Source: Thalassococcus halodurans (GTDB lineage: Bacteria; Pseudomonadota; Alphaproteobacteria; Rhodobacterales; Rhodobacteraceae). Taken from it: a stretch of 64,000 nucleotides of DNA. Positions 57,003-64,000 of this stretch are shown here, piece by piece. Position numbers and translations under genes: made by a program. The notes beneath the pieces were generated by a model. It was not told where the DNA came from. It saw only the letters and a program-made list of their open reading frames with translations, and made no database searches. Numbering within the stretch: the stretch's first letter is position 1; every line of letters begins with the position of its first letter. The stretch is taken from assembly GCF_900108225.1 (NCBI RefSeq), contig NZ_FNUZ01000001.1, positions 868,001-932,000 of the forward strand, in the 5' to 3' direction.

Positions 57003-57530
57003 ATGATCAAGTCACAGGTTTTGATCGCGGTTGCGCTTGTGGCACTTGGTGCCTGCAGCAAACGCGGCGACGGAGAAACGAACCTACGGGATCTGCGGCT
57101 GAACCGCGGAGCCCCCGAAGAGTTTGCTATTGTTCCGCCGAAACCGCTTGAAACACCGCCCAGCTACGCTGAACTGCCCCAGCCGACCCCCGGTCAGGCA
57201 AACCGTACCGATGCGACACCGCTGAAAGACGCCGTTGCGGCCCTTGGCGGCAATCCGGCAAGTCTGGATGCGTCGGGCGTTCCGGCCTCTGACACCGCAC
57301 TTCTGAGCTCGGCTGCACGCTTTGGCACACAGGCGAACATCCGTGGCGTGCTGGCTGAAGAAGACCTTGCCTTCCGCAAGCGCAAGTCGATCTTCAACTG
57401 GAAACTGGTCAAGGACGACGAATACAACAAAGCGTATCGTGGTCAGGCGCTTGATCCGTATCTCTGGCTGCGTCAGGTGCGCAAACCGGGCAGCAATGTC
57501 CGCACACCGTCCGCTCCGCCTCAGCAGTAA
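57003..57530 (+). CDS. DUF3035 lipoprotein
   Basis: 175 residues. Lipobox LVALGAC gives a lipidated Cys near residue 18. The conserved core NLRDLRLNRGAPEEFAIVPP and the Pro-rich stretch after it mark DUF3035. Function unknown. Follows lspA closely, and GGAGGGTGGCA precedes the ATG. Confidence 0.88.
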   Translation: MIKSQVLIAVALVALGACSKRGDGETNLRDLRLNRGAPEEFAIVPPKPLETPPSYAELPQPTPGQANRTDATPLKDAVAALGGNPASLDASGVPASDTALLSSAARFGTQANIRGVLAEEDLAFRKRKSIFNWKLVKDDEYNKAYRGQALDPYLWLRQVRKPGSNVRTPSAPPQQ

Positions 57531-57636
57531 GCGTCTTGGCAGTCATGCCATCCGGAAATCATACAAATCAGTAACGTTGCTTGAAGTCTCGGGCAGCCGC
57601 CGTAATTTCTTTGTTTAAAGGACTTCAGGGAGAACA

Positions 57637-58983
57637 ATGATGCGTAGACTGGCCACCGCTTGCGTTGCCTTGGTCACATGGGCCCTGCCTGCCCATGCCC
57701 AAACCATCGACGACTACGTAACGACCTTCACCTTGGACAACGGCATGGATGTGGTCGTGATCGAAGATCACCGCGCGCCGGTCGTCACCAACATGGTGTG
57801 GTACAAAGCCGGTTCCGCCGACGAACCGCCCGGATCGTCTGGCGTCGCGCATTTTCTGGAACACCTGCTGTTCAAAGGCACCGAAACGCTGGCACCCGGC
57901 GAGTTTTCGAAAACCGTCGCGGCAAACGGCGGCACGGACAACGCCTTCACCAGCTACGATTACACCGGCTATTATCAGCGCATCGCGGCAGACCGCCTAG
58001 AGCTTGTCATGAAGATGGAGGCGGACCGTATGGTCAAACTGCAGTTGGACGAGGCCGACATCCTGACGGAACGCGATGTGATCATCGAAGAACGCAACAC
58101 GCGCACCGAAAACGATCCCGGCGCGTTGTTCGGCGAACAGCGCAACGCGGCACTGTATCTGAACCATCCCTACGGCACCCCGATTATCGGCTGGCGCCAC
58201 GAGATGGAGACGCTAAACCTGCAACAGGCGCTGGCCTATTACGAAAAGTTCTATGCTCCCAACAACGCGATCCTGATCGTCGCGGGCGACGTGCTGCCCG
58301 AAGATGTGCGTGCACTGGCCGAGAAATACTTTGGCCCCATCCCCGCCAATCCCGAACTTGGCGACCGCGTCCGTCCGCAGGAACCGCCACAAACAGCCGA
58401 ACGTCGTCTACAATTTAAAGACCCCCGCGTGGCGCAACCCTATGTGATCCGCTCGTACCTTGCGCCGGAACGTGACCCGGGTGCGCAGGAAAAGGCCGCC
58501 GCGCTGTCACTGCTGTCCGAGGTTCTGGGCGGGGGGCAGACATCGGTTCTTAGCAAAAAGCTTCAGTTCGACACGCAGACCGCTGTCTACGCGGGCGCGT
58601 TCTATCGTGGTCTGTCCTATGACGACACGTCCTTCGGTCTGATCATCGTTCCGTCCGAAGGTGTGACCCTGCAAGAGGCCGAAGATGCGCTTGATCAGGC
58701 GGTTGCCGAGTTCCTTGAAGAAGGCATCGACGACGAACAACTGGAACGCATCAAGTTCCAATTGAAGGCCCAGCAGATCTACGCGCTGGACAACATCGAA
58801 GGCATCGCGCGCCGCTATGGCTCTTCCCTGACTGCCGGTCTGACTGTGGAAGACGTTCAGGCATGGCCCGACATCCTTCAGGCCACAACCGAAGAAGACA
58901 TCCTTGCCGCCGCACGCGAGGTATTCAACCGTGATGCATCCGTCACCGGCTGGCTGATGTCCGACACAGAGGTGACGCAATGA
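57637..58983 (+). CDS. M16 zinc metallopeptidase (pitrilysin family), active subunit
   Basis: 448 residues with a signal peptide MMRRLATACVALVTWALPAH. The inverted zinc motif HFLEH is at 72-76, with the third acid in ERDVIIEERNTRTE. C-terminal M16 domain present. Periplasmic peptidase. Overlaps the next gene by ATGA, so a heterodimer with it is likely. Confidence 0.93.
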   Translation: MMRRLATACVALVTWALPAHAQTIDDYVTTFTLDNGMDVVVIEDHRAPVVTNMVWYKAGSADEPPGSSGVAHFLEHLLFKGTETLAPGEFSKTVAANGGTDNAFTSYDYTGYYQRIAADRLELVMKMEADRMVKLQLDEADILTERDVIIEERNTRTENDPGALFGEQRNAALYLNHPYGTPIIGWRHEMETLNLQQALAYYEKFYAPNNAILIVAGDVLPEDVRALAEKYFGPIPANPELGDRVRPQEPPQTAERRLQFKDPRVAQPYVIRSYLAPERDPGAQEKAAALSLLSEVLGGGQTSVLSKKLQFDTQTAVYAGAFYRGLSYDDTSFGLIIVPSEGVTLQEAEDALDQAVAEFLEEGIDDEQLERIKFQLKAQQIYALDNIEGIARRYGSSLTAGLTVEDVQAWPDILQATTEEDILAAAREVFNRDASVTGWLMSDTEVTQ

Positions 58984-60320
58984 AACATCTGATCACCCGC
59001 ACACTCACAGGCGCGCTGGCCGGCATCGCTACTTACCTGCTGCCCGTGGGTGCCATGGCTGACGTGGACATTCAGGAAATCACCACCGAGGCCGGTTTTC
59101 AGGCGTGGCTGGTCGAAGAACCCACCATTCCCTTCGTCTCGCTTGAACTGCGGTTCGAAGGCGGTGCATCGCTCGATCCAGAAGGCAAGCGCGGCGTGAC
59201 CAATCTGATGGTCGGCCTTCTGGAAGAAGGCTCTGGCGATCTGGACGCACGCGGCTTTGCCGAAGCGCAAGAGGCGCTTGCTGCCTCCTTTGGATATGAC
59301 GTCAGCGATGACAGCATCTCTGTCTCGGCCCGTTTCCTGACCGAAAACCAGACCGAGGCGATGGCGCTTTTGCGCGAAAGCCTGATCAACCCGCGCTTTG
59401 ACCAAGACGCGATCGACCGCGTTCGGGCACAGGTGATCTCGTCAATCCGCTCGGACGCCACGGACCCCGACACCATCGCTCGCAAAGCGGCCTCGGCCAA
59501 GCTTTACGGCGACCATCCCTACGCCACGATGATCGACGGCACCGAAGACAGCGTCACAGCCCTGACCCGCGATGACCTGATCGCAGCGCACAAAGGCACC
59601 ATCGCCAAAGACCGCATCTACATCGGGGCCGCAGGCGACATCACTGCTGAAGAACTGTCCAAACTGATCGATGCGCTGCTTGCAGACCTGCCGGAAACCG
59701 GCCTTCCCCTGCCCCAAGACGTCGATATCACCACAACAGCGGGCATCACCGTTGTGCCCTTTGACGTGCCGCAATCCGTGGCGCTCTTCGGACATCGTGG
59801 CATCCCGCGCGACGATCCGGATTTCTTTCCAGCCTTTGTCCTGAACCACGCATTCGGCGGTGGCGGATTTGAATCGCGCCTGATGACGGAAGTGCGCGAA
59901 AAGCGTGGCCTGACCTATGGCATCTATTCCTACATCCTGAACAAACGCCACGCCGATCTGATGATGGGCCGTGTGGCATCCGCCAACGACCGCATCGCCG
60001 AAGCGATTGACGTCATCAAGGCAGAATGGGCCGAGGTCGCTGAAAACGGCATCTCCGAAGAAGCGCTGGAAGAGGCGAAGACCTACCTGACAGGTGCCTA
60101 CCCGCTGCGCTTTGACAGCAACGCGGCAATTGCAGACATCATGGTCGGCATGCAGTTCATGGGCCTGACACCTGAATACATCACCAGCCGCAATGACCGC
60201 GTCGACGCTGTTACGATGGATGACATCAAACGCGTCGCCAAACGACTGCTGCTGACGGATGAGCTGCACTTTGTGGTGGTCGGTCAGCCCGAAGGGTTGG
60301 AAAGCACCCCGTCCCAATAA
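58980..60320 (+). CDS. M16-like non-catalytic partner subunit
   Basis: 446 residues with a signal peptide. The place of HxxEH is occupied by RGVTNLMVGLLEEG, so zinc ligands are lost. The C-terminal EKRGLTYGIYSYI keeps the R/Y pair that helps substrate binding in the catalytic partner. The pair resembles the alpha/beta arrangement of mitochondrial processing peptidase. Translationally coupled. Confidence 0.93.
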   Translation: MKHLITRTLTGALAGIATYLLPVGAMADVDIQEITTEAGFQAWLVEEPTIPFVSLELRFEGGASLDPEGKRGVTNLMVGLLEEGSGDLDARGFAEAQEALAASFGYDVSDDSISVSARFLTENQTEAMALLRESLINPRFDQDAIDRVRAQVISSIRSDATDPDTIARKAASAKLYGDHPYATMIDGTEDSVTALTRDDLIAAHKGTIAKDRIYIGAAGDITAEELSKLIDALLADLPETGLPLPQDVDITTTAGITVVPFDVPQSVALFGHRGIPRDDPDFFPAFVLNHAFGGGGFESRLMTEVREKRGLTYGIYSYILNKRHADLMMGRVASANDRIAEAIDVIKAEWAEVAENGISEEALEEAKTYLTGAYPLRFDSNAAIADIMVGMQFMGLTPEYITSRNDRVDAVTMDDIKRVAKRLLLTDELHFVVVGQPEGLESTPSQ

Positions 60321-60414
60321 CGCCAGAACCTGCGTCCAAGGGTACCAAACCCGAGGACGCAGGCCAACGGCCTAAGGACGAGATTAACCTGCGCGGCGCA
60401 GCCGCACAATCGGA

Positions 60415-61539
60415 TCAGGAGTTGTCCAGTTTCGGCGACGCGTGATCCAGCACCAGTTCCGCATCCGAAAACTTGAATGGTGACCGGACACCGGGCACAC
60501 CATCAGGCGAAATCTGCATGCCCCGTGCCTGCACTTGCGGATCGGCAAAGACTTCGGCCATGTCGTTGATCGGACCGGCGGGAACGCCTTGTTCCTCGCA
60601 AGCGGCCAACAACTCGGCCTTGCTCATCTTTAGGGTCGCACCGTTCAACCGCTCGGTCATTGCTTCGCGGTTCGCAATCCGGTCCTGATTGGTCAGAAAC
60701 TCAGGCGCTTCGGCCATGTCATCCAGGCCAAGCAAACGGCACAGACGCTGGTACTGGGGATCGTTGCCTGTGGCGATAATGATGTGGCCATCCGCGCAAT
60801 CGAACACCTGATAGGGTGTCAGATTGGGGTGATAATTGCCCGTCCGCACCGGCGGCGTACCCGTTGCCAGATAATTCAGCGCCTGATTGGCCGTTACACT
60901 CACACCGGTGTCCAGCAGCGACATATCAATGTGCTGACCACGCCCTGTGCGACCGCGCTGATGCACCGCTGCCAGAATGGCTGTGACCGAGTAGATACCT
61001 GTGAAAATATCGGTGGTCGCGACGCCCGCGCGCTGTGGCTGGCCATCGGGTTCTCCGGTGATCGACATCAAGCCGCACATGCCCTGAATGATATAGTCAT
61101 AGCCCGCGCGATGCGCATAGGGGCCGTCCTGACCGAAACCGGTGATCGAACAATAGATCAGGCGCGGATTGACCTTGCTCAGGCTGTCATAGTCCATGCC
61201 GTATTTGGCCAGACCGCCCACCTTGAAGTTCTCGATCAGGATATCGGCATCACGCACCAGTTCGCGCATGTACTCCTGACCGTCCTTGGACGCCAGATCG
61301 ACCGTGACCGAGGTTTTGCCGCGATTACACGAATGGAAATACGCCGCCGAGGTCTGGCCGTCGTGCTCAATGAACGGAGGTCCCCAGCGACGCGTGTCGT
61401 CGCCGCGCGGTGCCTCGACCTTGATCACTTCCGCACCAAGATCCGACAGCGTCTGACCGGCCCAAGGGCCGGCCAGAATGCGTGCCAGTTCGATAACCTT
61501 CAGCCCTTCAAGCGGGCCCTTCGGTGCCGAAACGCTCAT
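60415..61539 (-). CDS. CaiB/BaiF (type III) CoA transferase
   Basis: 374 residues. N-terminal EGLKVIELARILAGPWAGQ and the catalytic Asp in ATTDIFTGIYSVTAI, which forms the acyl anhydride in this family. Substrate acid and CoA donor cannot be told. Its ATG overlaps the stop of the DsbA-like gene as ATGA, an odd pairing of functions. Confidence 0.9.
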   Translation of the reverse strand: MSVSAPKGPLEGLKVIELARILAGPWAGQTLSDLGAEVIKVEAPRGDDTRRWGPPFIEHDGQTSAAYFHSCNRGKTSVTVDLASKDGQEYMRELVRDADILIENFKVGGLAKYGMDYDSLSKVNPRLIYCSITGFGQDGPYAHRAGYDYIIQGMCGLMSITGEPDGQPQRAGVATTDIFTGIYSVTAILAAVHQRGRTGRGQHIDMSLLDTGVSVTANQALNYLATGTPPVRTGNYHPNLTPYQVFDCADGHIIIATGNDPQYQRLCRLLGLDDMAEAPEFLTNQDRIANREAMTERLNGATLKMSKAELLAACEEQGVPAGPINDMAEVFADPQVQARGMQISPDGVPGVRSPFKFSDAELVLDHASPKLDNS

Positions 61540-62213
61540 TCTTTGGCAGCGATCTTTTCGTCCAGAGTTTCTGCAAACTCGGCATAGCTCATGTTGGAAT
61601 AGGGTTCGCCGTCGATCAGGAAGGACGGCGTCGACTGGATGTTATCGCGCTCGGCGTTTGCCTGATACCATTCCACCAGCGACCGAATGTAGTTGGCGTC
61701 TGTCAGGCAGGCTTCGACCTCGTCCTGCCCAATACCTGCCAGCTTACCGATTTTGCGCAGCTCATCCGCAATCGCGCCGTCGCTACCTGCACGGGCCCAT
61801 TCTTTCTGACCCTTATAGATCAGGTCGGTGATACCAAAGAATTTCTCTTCGCCACCACAACGCGCAATCAGCGAAGCCCAGATGCCGTATTTGTCAAAGT
61901 ACACTTCGCGGTACACGAACTTGACCTTGCCGGTTTCGATGTAGTTCTTTTTGATGTCATCGAACACGTTGGTGTGGAAGTTCGCGCAATGCGGACAGGT
62001 GTAGGATGCGTATTCGATGATCTCGACCGGCGCATCTTCGGCGCCCAGCACCATTTCCACGATTTCTTTGGTCTCGGCATTGGCCTCTTGCGCCATTGCC
62101 GCGCCGGGAACGGCGAATTGGGATGTGTTCGTGCCGCCGCCCTGCGTCAGCAGAAAACCACCGCCCAGGACCATACCCGCCGTCAAAAGGGCGATCGGGA
62201 AGATGCGTTTCAT
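61536..62213 (-). CDS. DsbA-family thiol:disulfide oxidoreductase
   Basis: 225 residues from the ATG at 62213. Signal peptide or anchor MKRIFPIALLTAGMVLGGGF; the active site is YTCPHCANFH (Cys73, Cys76), and the cis-Pro loop is STPSFLIDG. Catalyses disulfide bond formation or isomerisation in the periplasm; this short Com1/DsbA form is common in alphaproteobacteria. Overlaps the CoA transferase gene by four bases. Confidence 0.93.
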   Translation of the reverse strand: MKRIFPIALLTAGMVLGGGFLLTQGGGTNTSQFAVPGAAMAQEANAETKEIVEMVLGAEDAPVEIIEYASYTCPHCANFHTNVFDDIKKNYIETGKVKFVYREVYFDKYGIWASLIARCGGEEKFFGITDLIYKGQKEWARAGSDGAIADELRKIGKLAGIGQDEVEACLTDANYIRSLVEWYQANAERDNIQSTPSFLIDGEPYSNMSYAEFAETLDEKIAAKE

Positions 62214-62241
62214 AGTCAAACCTCTTTCATAGAAGCAGGGC

Positions 62242-62760
62242 TTAGCCCTGTTGTTGTGTTCTGGATAAAACGTTCGTGGCCAACCTTTCAAGCGCTGCCC
62301 GCAAATCGTCGTTGGTGACACCCATGGCGGCGGCTTGGGCTTTGGCGCGCGTGGCCTCATCGGGCACAGGCGCAGTCGGCTCTTTCGGGGCGCGGTGCTG
62401 GAACGAAACACGGCCCTCGGAAAATCCTGTCGCAGCGGTTTGCGTCACGCGGATACGTGCAATTGCGTTATAGCCGTAGATCGCATTCACCCGTTCGCGC
62501 AGCTTTTCCTTCTGCATTTCAAGCAGCGGAGCATTCGCGCCTGTGGTCAGCAACGTCAGCGTTGCGCCCATTCCGTTGCGGGCATAGCTGACATCGACGG
62601 GGCGGCTGATTGCGGCCATATCTTCGCCCGCGATTTCGGGCCAATGGGTCAACACACGTGTCTGGGCAAAACCACGACTTTCGGAAACCTTACGAATCTG
62701 CGCCTGCATCAGGCTGCTGGCCAGCGTCACTTTGCGTCTGCGCGGACTGTTGTTCGCCAT
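62242..62760 (-). CDS. DUF721 / DciA-like protein
   Basis: 172 residues. The N-terminal third has the DUF721 pattern RVLTHWPEIAGEDMAAISRP, and the rest is a charged linker. DciA is the replicative-helicase loading partner in many bacteria without DnaC; the assignment as the functional DciA is inference. AGAGGATTC precedes the ATG. Divergent from mutY by about 90 bases. Confidence 0.82.
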   Translation of the reverse strand: MANNSPRRRKVTLASSLMQAQIRKVSESRGFAQTRVLTHWPEIAGEDMAAISRPVDVSYARNGMGATLTLLTTGANAPLLEMQKEKLRERVNAIYGYNAIARIRVTQTAATGFSEGRVSFQHRAPKEPTAPVPDEATRAKAQAAAMGVTNDDLRAALERLATNVLSRTQQQG

Positions 62761-62852
62761 GGGTTGAATCCTCTGCTCTGACGCTATTGTAGTGGTCCAG
62801 CGGCGGGCAACCAACCCGCATTCTTTGTCCTTCGTTCAAAGGCTTGTCAGTT

Positions 62853-63905
62853 ATGCGTGAACGCGCCGATAGCAGCGCCCTTTTGGAATGGTATGACCGC
62901 CACGCGCGGGCGATGCCGTGGCGCGTGCCGCCCCATGATCGCAAGGCTGGCGTCGTGCCCGATCCCTATCGCGTCTGGATGTCGGAAATCATGCTGCAAC
63001 AAACGACCGTTGCCGCCGTCAAAAGCTTTTTCGAGGCGTTCACCCAACGCTGGCCGACCGTTACCGACCTTGCCAATGCAGAAGATGCCGATGTCATGGC
63101 CGAATGGGCGGGACTTGGATACTACGCGCGTGCGCGAAACCTGCTGAAATGCGCACGGGTCGTAGCAAACGACTATGACGGCAAGTTCCCCGATGATCAC
63201 GATACGCTTCTGACCTTGCCCGGCGTTGGCCCCTACACGGCAGCCGCGGTGTCCTCGATCGCGTTTGATCGGCCCGAGACCGTGGTGGATGGCAACGTCG
63301 AACGCGTCATGGCGCGGCTTTACGATGAACACACGCCGCTGCCCAATGCCAAACCGATCCTGACCGAATATGCCCGCGATCTGACGCCCGACGAACGCCC
63401 CGGTGATTATGCGCAGGCGGTGATGGATCTGGGCGCAACGATCTGCACACCGCGCAATCCGGCCTGCGGGTTGTGCCCGTGGCGCAAATCCTGCGCCGCT
63501 TGGGAAAACGGCACCGCTGCAGAACTGCCCAAGAAGGCGCCCAAGAAACGCAAACCGACGCGGCACGGCATTGTGTACCTCGCCCGCCGCATTGATGGCG
63601 CGTGGTTGTTAGAACAGCGCCCTGACAGCGGTTTGCTCGGCGGGATGTTGGGTTGGCCCGGATCGGACTGGGGCGATGACCCGTCCGAGGCTGCGCCCAT
63701 CCGCGCCGAATGGAAGACCCTGAACGAAGAAGCGCGCCACACCTTCACGCATTTCCACCTGCGTTTGACAGTAAAGACCGCGCTGGTGCCGCTGGATCGC
63801 GAACCGTCCACGGGTATGTTCATTGAGGCCGATGACTTTGATCGTTCGAACCTGCCCACGGTGATGCGCAAGGCCTATGATCTTGTCGCTAAAGGCAAAA
63901 CTTAA
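62853..63905 (+). CDS. mutY: A/G-specific adenine glycosylase MutY
   Basis: 350 residues. Catalytic Glu45 in SEIMLQQTTV, the HhH motif LPGVGPYTA, catalytic Asp146 in VVDGNVERVMARL, and the [4Fe-4S] cysteines in CTPRNPACGLCPWRKSC. The C-terminal MutT-like domain that reads 8-oxoG is present. Removes A opposite 8-oxoG. A TTG at 62844 is in frame but too near the AAAGG site. Confidence 0.97.
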   Translation: MRERADSSALLEWYDRHARAMPWRVPPHDRKAGVVPDPYRVWMSEIMLQQTTVAAVKSFFEAFTQRWPTVTDLANAEDADVMAEWAGLGYYARARNLLKCARVVANDYDGKFPDDHDTLLTLPGVGPYTAAAVSSIAFDRPETVVDGNVERVMARLYDEHTPLPNAKPILTEYARDLTPDERPGDYAQAVMDLGATICTPRNPACGLCPWRKSCAAWENGTAAELPKKAPKKRKPTRHGIVYLARRIDGAWLLEQRPDSGLLGGMLGWPGSDWGDDPSEAAPIRAEWKTLNEEARHTFTHFHLRLTVKTALVPLDREPSTGMFIEADDFDRSNLPTVMRKAYDLVAKGKT

Positions 63906-64000
63906 CTGCATCGCCTGACGTTTCGTCAGCAATTTACCCACAGGTGCAGACATTGCCGTCGAACATGCTAGAATCGGGTCAACATGGTTGTTTGAAGGTC

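Overview
The window looks like a chromosomal segment of a marine-type Rhodobacterales (Roseobacter-group) alphaproteobacterium. Three things suggest this: the gene order sdhCDAB / mch-mcl2 / mdh / sucCD / sucAB / lpd, which I know from Rhodobacter and Roseobacter genomes; family-typical small proteins (DUF1737, DUF4170, DUF3035, DUF1674); and a GC content near 60% in most genes. There is no rRNA, no CRISPR array and no recognisable insertion sequence. One tRNA (Val, GAC) and one ribosomal protein gene (bL36) are present.

Layout. 1-2849: end of a FAD-dependent dehydrogenase and creD. 2988-12918: a leftward arm with mcl2, nnrU-like, DUF1737 gene, mch and then sdhC-sdhD-sdhA-lipoprotein-[AT-rich inserted gene]-sdhB, followed by a sulfite-exporter-like gene and rightward mdh. 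13167-21922: rightward sucC, sucD, sucA, sucB (two lipoyl domains), a MAPEG protein and lpd, giving succinyl-CoA synthetase and the whole 2-oxoglutarate dehydrogenase. 21998-24478: an exported intradiol dioxygenase and, divergent from it, a retron-type reverse transcriptase preceded by a folded leader RNA. 24485-27397: two saccharopine-dehydrogenase-like genes and a phosphatase. 27648-30437: a stand-alone molybdenum formate dehydrogenase alpha subunit. 30837-39758: a liv-type ABC transporter operon bracketed by two AMP-forming acid-CoA ligases. 39792-41835: a periplasmic peptidoglycan-binding protein with a degenerate caspase-like domain, rpmJ and tRNA-Val. 41981-49919: N-formylglutamate amidohydrolase, the lipid A/Kdo genes lpxK-waaA with cysQ and pmbA, an unrecognised repeat protein, a DUF2233 protein and rbfA. 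50009-63905: dapB, an SDHAF4-like SDH assembly factor, rsmB, a heparinase-like protein, purH, lspA, DUF3035, an M16 peptidase pair, a CoA transferase, a DsbA-like protein, a DUF721/DciA-like protein and mutY.

Functionally the first third is a TCA-cycle module joined to the ethylmalonyl-CoA pathway (mesaconyl-CoA hydratase and malyl-CoA thioesterase). Its two arms share a regulatory signature: pairs of TGTGATCACA palindromes exactly 21 bp apart, lying about 110-116 bp upstream of both sdhC and sucC. This looks like the operator of a GntR-type TCA regulator. A LacI-type half-palindrome lies near sdhC and mdh.

The most interesting non-core element is the retron-like locus at 23013-24478. Its leader can fold into a closed RNA with a 16-pair terminal helix, two short hairpins and one long hairpin. 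The RT carries about 105 extra N-terminal residues and there is no obvious separate effector. Second is a low-GC, glycosyltransferase-like gene inserted inside the sdh operon, read from a TTG that overlaps the preceding stop codon.
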